Shown here: positions 10,058-16,866 of the stretch, one piece after another
Numbering within the stretch: the first letter of the stretch is position 1
How the letters are laid out: each line of letters opens with the position of its first letter
NCBI RefSeq assembly: GCF_902459645.1
Contig: NZ_CABPSK010000002.1
Coordinates: 558,001 to 622,000, forward strand
Direction: 5' to 3'
DNA length: 64,000 bases
Source: Pandoraea pneumonica
GTDB lineage: Bacteria > Pseudomonadota > Gammaproteobacteria > Burkholderiales > Burkholderiaceae
Program-made: the position numbers and the translations under genes
Notes under the pieces: model-generated
The model's database searches: none
What the model was told of the DNA's origin: nothing
Seen by the model: only the letters and a program-made list of their open reading frames with translations

Positions 10058-11062
10058 GTGGCCAAACCAAAAGCAGCTAAGCCTAGCGGTAAGCCGAATG
10101 GCCACACGGGCGCCGTTGTAGCGCCCGACACCCCCGAAGTCCCCCTCCAGCCCGGCATCCGGGCCTATCTCACCGTCTTGGCGAGCGAGCGCAAGCTCGC
10201 CGCGCTCACCCTCGAAAACTACACGCGCGACCTGCGGCAGTTGCAGGTGATGGCGGGCGGCCGCCCGCTCGACACACTGGCGCATGGCGACATCCGCAAG
10301 TTTGTGATGCAGATGCACAGCCAAGGACTGGTCGGTCGTTCGATCGCCCGCAAGCTCTCGGCATGGCGCGGCTACTACGCGTGGCTTGCCCAACGCTCGA
10401 CACTGGCGGCGAACCCGGTCGACGGCGTGCGCGCGCCCAAACAGCCCAAGCCGTTACCCAAGGCGCTGTCGCCCGATCAGGCGTCCGCACTGGTCGAGCA
10501 CTCGACCGGCACCTCGGCCGAAGCGCTGCGCAACCGGGCGATGTTCGAACTGCTGTACTCGTCGGGGCTGCGGCTCTCCGAACTCACTGGGCTCGATCAT
10601 CGATATGTCGAAGCCGAAGGCTACCGGTCGGCAAGCTGGCTGGATCTGGCCGAGCGCGAAGTGATCGTCACCGGCAAGGGCAACAAGCGGCGTCGTGTGC
10701 CTGTCGGCGAGAAAGCCGTGCAGGCGCTGACCGACTGGCTTACGGCCCGTGCCGCGCTGACAGCGGCCGAGCCGAATGCCTTGTTCCTGTCGGCGCGCGG
10801 TCAACGCATTGGCGCGCGCGCCGTGCAACAGGGGCTGTCGCGTCATGCGCTGGCGGCTGGCTTGCCCACGCATGTCCATCCGCACATGCTGCGGCATTCG
10901 TTCGCCACGCACGTGCTGCAATCGTCCGGCGATCTGCGCGCCGTGCAGGAAATGCTCGGCCACAGCAATATCTCGACCACGCAGATCTACACGAAACTCG
11001 ACTTCCAGCATCTGGCCAAGGTCTACGATCAGGCGCATCCGCGCGCCCGCAAGAAGACTTGA
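10058..11062 (+). CDS. xerC: Site-specific tyrosine recombinase XerC
   Basis: Chromosome-dimer resolution recombinase acting with XerD at dif. It has 334 residues: an SAM-like core-binding domain (about 30-115) and a catalytic domain with all key residues visible, R172 (SGLRLSEL), K207 (TGKGNK), H276 and R279 (HMLRHSFAT), H302 (LGHSN) and nucleophile Y311 (TQIYTK). The start is a GTG and the first 25 residues are a basic, disordered extension. About ten residues (around HRYVEAEGYRSASW) are added compared with the E. coli protein. It follows the DUF484 gene by 18 bases. Confidence 0.95.
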   Translation: MAKPKAAKPSGKPNGHTGAVVAPDTPEVPLQPGIRAYLTVLASERKLAALTLENYTRDLRQLQVMAGGRPLDTLAHGDIRKFVMQMHSQGLVGRSIARKLSAWRGYYAWLAQRSTLAANPVDGVRAPKQPKPLPKALSPDQASALVEHSTGTSAEALRNRAMFELLYSSGLRLSELTGLDHRYVEAEGYRSASWLDLAEREVIVTGKGNKRRRVPVGEKAVQALTDWLTARAALTAAEPNALFLSARGQRIGARAVQQGLSRHALAAGLPTHVHPHMLRHSFATHVLQSSGDLRAVQEMLGHSNISTTQIYTKLDFQHLAKVYDQAHPRARKKT

Positions 11063-11207
11063 GCCGCCCGGCGGCACCCCCGACTCGGTGTAGAATCGCG
11101 CCTTCCCCTGCAAGTCCCGCCCGTGCGCCGACGCCCAGTCGTGGCAGCGCCGTACGCCGTGCCGCAAGACTTGCCGCTCTCCGAATGCAACTGTTGGCCT
11201 GCTCCGC

Positions 11208-12422
11208 ATGAACACCTTGATCCTCAAGCCCGGCAAAGAGAAGTCCTTGCTGCGCCGCCATCCCTGGATTTACGCCACCGCCGTGGCCAATGTGGAAGGC
11301 AAACCGGCCTCCGGCGCGACGGTCGTGGTGCGCGCTGCCGATGGCCGTTTTCTCGCCCGCGCGGCGTTTAGCCCCGTCTCGGCAATCCGTGCCCGCGTCT
11401 GGACGTTCGACGAAAACGAGCCCGTCGATCACGCCTTCTTCAAACGTCGCGTGTCGGCGGCGCTGGCCTATCGCGAGCAGATGGTGCACGACACCGGCGC
11501 GACCCGCCTGATCTTCGGCGAGGCCGATGGCCTGCCGGGGCTGATCGTCGACCGCTACCAGTCCGCACCGGGTGAGCCTGAGAGCGACCAGCTCGTGTGT
11601 CAGTTCATGGCGGCGGGCGTGGAGATGTGGAAAGACGCCATCACGAAGGCGCTCGTCGGCGCGACCGGCTGCCCGAATGTCTATGAACGCTCCGACGCCG
11701 CAGTGCGCGAGCGCGAGGGGCTGCCGAGCATCACCGGCGTGCTGGCTGGCGCCGAGCCGCCCGAAGCCCCCGAGTCGCTCACCACGCACGAATGCGGCGT
11801 GAAGTACTACGTCGACGTGCGCCACGGTCACAAGACCGGCTTCTACGTGGACCAGCGCGATAACCGCCTGCTGGTCAAGCAACAAGCCAAGGGCCGCGAT
11901 GTGCTGAACTGCTTCTGCTACACCGGCGGTTTCTCGCTGGCGGCGTTGGCGGGCGGCGCGCAGAGCGTGCTGTCGATCGATTCGTCGGGCGATGCGCTGG
12001 CCATCGGGGCACGCAACGTGGAACTCAACGGGTTCGATGCCGCGCGTGCCGAGTGGCGCGACGCCGATGTGTTCAAGACGCTGCGCGCGCTGCGCGAAGA
12101 GGGACGCACGTTCGACATGATCGTGCTCGATCCGCCGAAGTTCGCACCGTCAGCCCATCACATCGACCGGGCGGCACGGGCTTACAAGGACATCAATTTG
12201 GCGGGCTTCAAGCTGCTGCGCCCGGGCGGTCAGTTGCTGACGTACTCGTGCTCGGGGGCGATCGACGCCGATTTGTTCCAGAAGATCGTGGCCGGTGCGG
12301 CCGTCGATGCCGGTGTCGACGCGCGGATTCTGCGCCGCCTGTCGGCCGGCATGGATCACCCGATGCTCACGCAATTCCCCGAAGGCGAGTACCTCAAGGG
12401 GCTTTGGCTTCAGCGCATCTGA
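11208..12422 (+). CDS. rlmI: 23S rRNA (cytosine-1962-C5) methyltransferase, RlmI family
   Basis: SAM-dependent RNA methyltransferase of 404 residues. The N-terminal PUA domain starts LILKPGKEKSLLRRHPWIY, a central domain contains FGEADGLPGLIVDRY, and the Rossmann methyltransferase domain has NCFCYTGGFS (motif I), LDPPKFAPS (motif IV) and the TYSCS catalytic-cysteine loop. Assignment to RlmI (m5C1962) follows from the whole architecture. It stands alone downstream of xerC; TAGAAT at 11091-11096 is a possible -10 box. Confidence 0.92.
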   Translation: MNTLILKPGKEKSLLRRHPWIYATAVANVEGKPASGATVVVRAADGRFLARAAFSPVSAIRARVWTFDENEPVDHAFFKRRVSAALAYREQMVHDTGATRLIFGEADGLPGLIVDRYQSAPGEPESDQLVCQFMAAGVEMWKDAITKALVGATGCPNVYERSDAAVREREGLPSITGVLAGAEPPEAPESLTTHECGVKYYVDVRHGHKTGFYVDQRDNRLLVKQQAKGRDVLNCFCYTGGFSLAALAGGAQSVLSIDSSGDALAIGARNVELNGFDAARAEWRDADVFKTLRALREEGRTFDMIVLDPPKFAPSAHHIDRAARAYKDINLAGFKLLRPGGQLLTYSCSGAIDADLFQKIVAGAAVDAGVDARILRRLSAGMDHPMLTQFPEGEYLKGLWLQRI

Positions 12423-12443
12423 GGCGGTCGAAGGGCCAGCCGG

Positions 12444-13319
12444 TTAGCCCAGCGTTAGCGCCACCACACCCAGCGCAATCAGCACCGCGCCGCCGACCCG
12501 GCGGCGCATCTCACCCTCGCCTAACAGCCGCACGCCGAGCAGGGCGGCCACCATCATCGACATCTCGCGCGCCGGGGCGACGTGCGAGACCGGGGCGTAC
12601 TTCAGCGCCGTCAAAATCAAAAAGTACGAAATGGGCGAGATCAGCGAAATCAGCATGATCTTGCGCCAGTTGGCCCGCCAGAGCAGGGCGACGTGCGCCG
12701 GGCGGGCGCAGGCCACCGGGGCGGAAAGCACTACGCGCACCACGTTCTCGAGGTAGTAGTAGACGAGTGGCACGAGCATCAACGTCTTGACGGCGTAGGC
12801 ATCGGCCAGTGTATACGCCGCGATGAACGCGCCAGTGAGCACTCCCCAACCGGCTCCAGCGTGCATGCTGCCGCGCCGGAACAGGCGCTCGCCGCCTGCG
12901 ATGATCAGCACGCCGCCGACGACTAGGCCGATGCCGACCAGCGCCACCCACCCCGGACGTTCCCCCAGCAGCAAAATGGCGCCGAGCGACGAGAGCAACG
13001 GCCCGGTGCCGCGTGCGAGCGGGTAGACGACCGATAAATCGCCCACCCGGTAGCCACGTTGCAGCACCAGCGTGTAGCCGTAGTGCAGCAGGGCGCTCAG
13101 CGTAATCACCGCCCAGCCCCGCCAGTCGGGCCAGTCGGCGTGGGAGCCAATCAGAAAGAAGAGCGCGAGCGGCGTATAGAGAACGACGGTCAGCAGCGCG
13201 TACAGAAAGACCAGTTGCGGGCCGCCACCTTCGGTGGTGTCGATGCGTTTGGCCAGAAAATTCCACGTGGCATGCAGAAATGCGGCGGTAACAACAAGGG
13301 CGAGGGCGGTGGGCGACAT
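12444..13319 (-). CDS. EamA/DMT-superfamily permease
   Basis: Integral membrane transporter of the drug/metabolite superfamily with two EamA repeats and about ten hydrophobic helices in 291 residues. It starts MSPTALALVVTAAFLHATWNF; the first repeat carries the typical SVVYPLARGTGPLLSSLGAI block and the second SHVAPAREMSMMVAALLGVRLLGE. The open frame extends upstream to 13406 but those residues are not hydrophobic and look non-coding. It is divergent from the zur-like gene, with the first of the two TGCAAC/GTTGCA inverted repeats between them, so Zur could in principle influence it. The substrate is unknown. Confidence 0.85.
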   Translation of the reverse strand: MSPTALALVVTAAFLHATWNFLAKRIDTTEGGGPQLVFLYALLTVVLYTPLALFFLIGSHADWPDWRGWAVITLSALLHYGYTLVLQRGYRVGDLSVVYPLARGTGPLLSSLGAILLLGERPGWVALVGIGLVVGGVLIIAGGERLFRRGSMHAGAGWGVLTGAFIAAYTLADAYAVKTLMLVPLVYYYLENVVRVVLSAPVACARPAHVALLWRANWRKIMLISLISPISYFLILTALKYAPVSHVAPAREMSMMVAALLGVRLLGEGEMRRRVGGAVLIALGVVALTLG

Positions 13320-13409
13320 GGCGGGGGGCGTTTTTTGTGACAATTGTATGACGCTTCGCCTGTCCACTTTCAGCCAATTTCGGTGGACATCCCGTGAAAT
13401 GCCCACTTT

Positions 13410-13424
13410 TGCAACTCGGTTGCA
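13410..13424. promoter_or_regulatory. Candidate Zur operator upstream of zur
   Basis: Imperfect inverted repeat with arms TGCAAC (13410-13415) and GTTGCA (13419-13424). The central part of the motif (TTGCAACTCGGTTGCA) differs by one base from the core of the perfect palindrome at 16175-16197. It lies about 30 bases before the zur start, where an autoregulatory site would be expected. Confidence 0.65.
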
Positions 13425-13454
13425 GCGTTCACGGCGCTGTGCTTAAATCGATTC

Positions 13455-13949
13455 ATGAGCCTTACTCAACTACAACCGTATCTGGAAGCCGCCCGCGCGA
13501 GCTTGCAGGAGCAATCGGGGCGCGTGACTTCGGGGCGTGTCCGTGTATTGGCGCTGCTGCTCAAGGCGGGCCGTCCACTCACCCATCAGGAAGTGCTGGC
13601 CGATTTGGCGACCGACGCCGATCCGCTCGATCGCGTGACCGCCTACCGTGTGCTCGACTGGCTGGTCGCGCAGGGCTGGGCGATCAAGCAGGCGGGCGAC
13701 GACCGCATCTTCCGCTTCGTCATGGCCGAGCACGTCGACCCGCAACGGGCCGCGTCGCCGCGTCCGCATACGCAGCACGGTCATTTCCGCTGTGTACGCT
13801 GCCATCGCACGTTCTGCCTTGACGATTGGCCCCAGCATCCCCAATTAAGTGAGCGCGAACTTAAGCGCCTGCCCAAGGGGTTTGTGGGCGAACAGGTCGA
13901 ACTACTGATTCACGGCACTTGCGCCCAGTGCGCGGGCGCCCCCAACTGA
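13455..13949 (+). CDS. zur: Fur-family regulator, Zur-like
   Basis: Metal-dependent repressor of 164 residues. The N-terminal winged helix spans about 25-90 (TSGRVRVLALLLKAGRPLTHQEVLADL ... VTAYRVLDWLV split across it). The C-terminal dimerisation/metal half has HTQHGHFRCVRC and GTCAQC, giving the paired structural-zinc cysteines C113/C116 and C156/C159 plus several histidines. I call it Zur rather than Fur from its neighbours (COG0523 GTPase, cysteine-poor DksA, ZnuD-like receptor) and from a shared palindrome in front of it and of the znuD block. It is probably co-transcribed with the GTPase 91 bases downstream. Metal specificity is inferred, not shown. Confidence 0.85.
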   Translation: MSLTQLQPYLEAARASLQEQSGRVTSGRVRVLALLLKAGRPLTHQEVLADLATDADPLDRVTAYRVLDWLVAQGWAIKQAGDDRIFRFVMAEHVDPQRAASPRPHTQHGHFRCVRCHRTFCLDDWPQHPQLSERELKRLPKGFVGEQVELLIHGTCAQCAGAPN

Positions 13950-14040
13950 CGCGTGCTAAGCCGCTTTCTGCCAGCTCGGGTACATTGAGCGGCATTCTGG
14001 CGGCTCGCGACATACCGCATCACTACAGGACATTGCATTC

Positions 14041-15132
14041 ATGACCCCCGTCACTATCCTGACCGGCTTTCTCGGCAGCGGGAAAACCACGCTGCTCAAG
14101 CGCATCCTGACCGAAGCGCACGGCATGAAGATCGCCGTGATCGAGAACGAATTCGGCGAAGAGAACATCGACAACGACATCCTCGTGCAGGACAACGCCG
14201 AGCAAATCGTGCAGATGAGCAACGGTTGCATCTGCTGCACGATCCGCGGCGATCTGGTGCAGGCGCTCTCCGACCTGAACAGCCAGCGCGATGCCGGCAC
14301 GATCCAATTCGATCGCGTGGTCATCGAAACCACCGGTCTGGCCAATCCGGGCCCGGTCGCGCAGACGTTCTTCATCGACGACGAAGTGGCCGATACCTAC
14401 CGTCTGGACGCCATCATCACGCTGGTGGACGCCAAGCACGCGCAAAAGCAGCTCGACGAGCATGAAGTGGTGCAGCGTCAGGTCGGCTTTGCCGATCGCC
14501 TGTTCATCACCAAGGCCGATCTGGTCACGCCGGAAGCGCTCGATGATCTGAAGCACCGTCTGGCCCACATGAATCCGCGTGCGCCGCAGCAGGTGGTCGA
14601 TTTCGGTCAGGCCGATCTCAAAGAGATCTTCGACATTCACGGTTTCAACCTGAACGACAAGCTCGATATCGATCCGGAATTCCTCGCCGCCGACGATCAT
14701 GACCACGACCATGGTCATGCGCACGGTCATGAGCACAATCGCGACGACCATTCGCATTGCGATCACGACCATGGCCATTGCGACCATGAAGGTCACGATC
14801 ACGGCCATCATCACCATCACCACGCGCATCACGACGACGCGATCAAGTCGTTCGTGTTCCGCAGCGAGAAGCAGTTCGATCCGGCCAAGCTGGAGGATTT
14901 CCTGGGAAGCATCCTCCAGGTGTACGGCGAACGCTTATTGCGTTATAAAGGCGTATTAAACATGCGCGGCATCGACCGCCGGGTCGTGTTCCAGGGCGTG
15001 CACCAGATGATGGGCAGCGACGTGGGCACGAAATGGCAACCGGGCGAGACACCGAATACGAAGATGGTATTCATCGGTGCCGAGCTGCCGAAAGACATCA
15101 TCCTGCAAGGGCTGGAGCGCTGTCTGGTCTAA
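14041..15132 (+). CDS. COG0523/CobW-family GTPase with His-rich metal loop (zinc chaperone type)
   Basis: G3E-family P-loop GTPase of 363 residues. The Walker A motif is GFLGSGKTT (residues 9-17), the metal-binding CxCC is NGCICC (C63, C65, C66), and TKAD gives base specificity. Between the GTPase core and the CobW C-terminal domain lies a loop with 23 histidines in residues 220-264, including six in a row. In this family such loops buffer or deliver Zn or Ni. Location directly after zur and before a cysteine-poor dksA fits the Zur-regulated zinc-chaperone subgroup (ZigA/ZNG1-like) rather than cobalamin or nitrile-hydratase roles. Zinc specificity is inferred from context. Confidence 0.92.
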   Translation: MTPVTILTGFLGSGKTTLLKRILTEAHGMKIAVIENEFGEENIDNDILVQDNAEQIVQMSNGCICCTIRGDLVQALSDLNSQRDAGTIQFDRVVIETTGLANPGPVAQTFFIDDEVADTYRLDAIITLVDAKHAQKQLDEHEVVQRQVGFADRLFITKADLVTPEALDDLKHRLAHMNPRAPQQVVDFGQADLKEIFDIHGFNLNDKLDIDPEFLAADDHDHDHGHAHGHEHNRDDHSHCDHDHGHCDHEGHDHGHHHHHHAHHDDAIKSFVFRSEKQFDPAKLEDFLGSILQVYGERLLRYKGVLNMRGIDRRVVFQGVHQMMGSDVGTKWQPGETPNTKMVFIGAELPKDIILQGLERCLV

Positions 15133-15266
15133 GCGGGACCGCCGTTTAGGGCAACGGGAAACCCCTTAACCGGGACTGTTGACCGATTCGGTTACAATAC
15201 CTGCCCACTGGGCTGCCGCCAGCGAGTTCACGCGGCATACCGGGGGGAAGGCAGGGGAGCACCGCA

Positions 15267-15941
15267 ATGGCCACCGCCTCTCGCAAGACAGCCACCGCAC
15301 GCCCCACGCGCCGGGCAGAACCGGCGCCGGATGCGGGCGCCAAGCGTGCTCCAGCAGGCAAGCCGAAGACGGGTGAGAAAGCCGCCGCCAAGAAGGGGCC
15401 GCCCAAATCACCCGGCAGGAACGTAACCCAGGAAGCCGCCAGCGGCACCGCCGGCAAGCAAGACGCTCGACCCGCTAAGGGAGCGTCGCCGGACTATCCG
15501 AAAGAGACGCCACAAAAACCCATGAGCAAGAAAAGACTTTTGACCGAGGCCGAAATTCTGAAGATGGGCGAGAAGGACTACATGAATGAAGATCAACTCG
15601 CCTTCTTCAAGGATCGTCTGGAAAAGCTGCAAGAGGAAATTCTGCGTAACGCCGGTCAGACGACCGAGAACCTCCGCGAAACCATTCTCGTGCCCGATCC
15701 GGCCGACCGCGCCACGATCGAAGAAGAACACGCACTGGAGCTGCGCACCCGCGATCGCGAGCGCAAGCTGCTGAAGAAAGTGCAACAGTCGCTCGCCCGC
15801 ATCGACGCAGGTGATTACGGCTGGTGCGAAGAAACCGGTGAGCCGATTGGCGTGCCGCGTTTGCTCGCTCGTCCGACGGCCACGCTGTCGCTCGAAGCGC
15901 AGGAACGCCGCGAACTGCGCCAGAAGCTGTTCGGCGATTGA
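15267..15941 (+). CDS. dksA: RNA polymerase-binding DksA, cysteine-poor, N-terminally extended
   Basis: Secondary-channel RNA polymerase regulator that works with ppGpp. Residues 86-224 are the DksA proper (MSKKRLLTEAEILKM..., a coiled coil with the acidic tip region, then the C-terminal globular part). Of the four zinc-finger cysteines of E. coli DksA only the first remains: C187, with T190, S208 and A211 in the other positions, so it should not hold zinc. An ATG at 15267 with AGGGGAG upstream adds an 85-residue Lys/Ala/Pro-rich disordered tail; an internal ATG at 15522 would give the usual length but has no good ribosome site. A strong terminator follows at 16039. Confidence 0.93.
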   Translation: MATASRKTATARPTRRAEPAPDAGAKRAPAGKPKTGEKAAAKKGPPKSPGRNVTQEAASGTAGKQDARPAKGASPDYPKETPQKPMSKKRLLTEAEILKMGEKDYMNEDQLAFFKDRLEKLQEEILRNAGQTTENLRETILVPDPADRATIEEEHALELRTRDRERKLLKKVQQSLARIDAGDYGWCEETGEPIGVPRLLARPTATLSLEAQERRELRQKLFGD

Positions 15942-16038
15942 TTCGAACATGATGTGAACTTGGTTCGAATCTGATTCGAATGCAAGGTAGTACGGCCTGA
16001 CGCCGCGCGGTGGCGGCGCTCAAGGCCCCTCGGTTTGC

Positions 16039-16069
16039 AAAGGGCATGTCCTCGTGACATGCCCTTTTT
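16039..16069 (+). terminator. Rho-independent terminator of dksA
   Basis: Perfect 12-base arms AAAGGGCATGTC and GACATGCCCTTT around loop CTCGT, running directly into a T-rich tract. It would isolate dksA from the znuD block. Confidence 0.93.
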
Positions 16070-16174
16070 GTTTTCTTTTTTGATCGGCTCGCGACCTCGA
16101 TGTCTTCAGATGTCGCCTGCACACAACGCGACATCACGCGACACAACGCTCGCGGCCGCCCCCGCTTTATGGCA

Positions 16175-16197
16175 GAATTGCAACTCAGTTGCAATTC
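16175..16197. promoter_or_regulatory. Perfect 23-base palindrome, candidate Zur operator
   Basis: Arms GAATTGCAACT and AGTTGCAATTC are exact reverse complements around a central C. The core matches the repeat upstream of zur (13410-13424). It ends ten bases before the start codon of the small His-containing protein, so bound repressor would block initiation of the gene pair that ends with the ZnuD-like receptor. Confidence 0.8.
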
Positions 16198-16206
16198 GTC
16201 CTGCCC

Positions 16207-16671
16207 ATGCCGTCCTTCCCGTTCTCCTTCCGCCATTGGCGTGCCCGTATGCGCACGCGGGCGAGTCGTGGGCGCGCAGGTTGGATCGCTTGGTTGGTCG
16301 TTGCACTCTTGTGCGTGCAGATGTGGGGCTTGCAGCACGAGATCGTGCATGCCCGGCAACTGACGGGCGGCGTGGTGTCGACAGCGCTGACTAGCACCAA
16401 CGCTAACGACACTGACCCGGAAGACGATGCCGACGCGCAGACTGCATGGGCGCCAGCCAGCGCGCGTCTTGCCCATGTCGATTACGGCAACCATCACCAT
16501 CATTGCCATCTGTTCGAAGGCGCGACGCTTGCCGCCGCGATGGCGGTGGCCGTGCTGGCATGGCGCGCCGATACCACCGCAGCGCTCGCGCCATCGCTTG
16601 CCACCGGACGTTCTCACGCCAGCGCGCTCGCACTGGCGTTTCGTTCCCGCGCCCCGCCTGTCCCGGTCTGA
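16207..16671 (+). CDS. Small membrane/exported protein with His cluster, upstream of znuD
   Basis: A protein of about 154 residues that I do not recognise as a named family. It has a basic N-terminus, one hydrophobic segment (WIAWLVVALLCVQMWGL) acting as signal anchor or signal peptide, a H-E-I-V-H element right after it (QHEIVH), an acidic stretch (NDTDPEDDADAQ), a metal-ligand cluster NHHHHCHLF and a second hydrophobic stretch (TLAAAMAVAVLAW). Start at ATG 16207 is the first ATG after the palindrome; TTG 16189 lies inside the palindrome and is unlikely. The operator and its position before znuD suggest a role in periplasmic zinc handling; that is inference. Confidence 0.6.
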   Translation: MPSFPFSFRHWRARMRTRASRGRAGWIAWLVVALLCVQMWGLQHEIVHARQLTGGVVSTALTSTNANDTDPEDDADAQTAWAPASARLAHVDYGNHHHHCHLFEGATLAAAMAVAVLAWRADTTAALAPSLATGRSHASALALAFRSRAPPVPV

Positions 16672-16866
16672 CCTTCCACGCGCTGCCCGCGCGAATTCCT
16701 GCTGAAACGTTTCCGCATACCGCATGCGCATCGTCGGCGTAGCCGACGACCGCCTTCGCGGTGCAGTCACTCGTTCGCGCCTAAACGGCTGCGTCGGGTG
16801 CCGCGCAGGCGTTCGTGCGTGCTGATCGACGGCAACGCCGTCGCAGACCTACGACACAACAACGAC

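Noticed and set aside
14023-14832. A 269-residue minus-strand frame with a Met/Val-rich start opposite the COG0523 GTPase
   Set aside because: The Met/Val-rich stretch is simply the reverse complement of the His/Asp loop codons.
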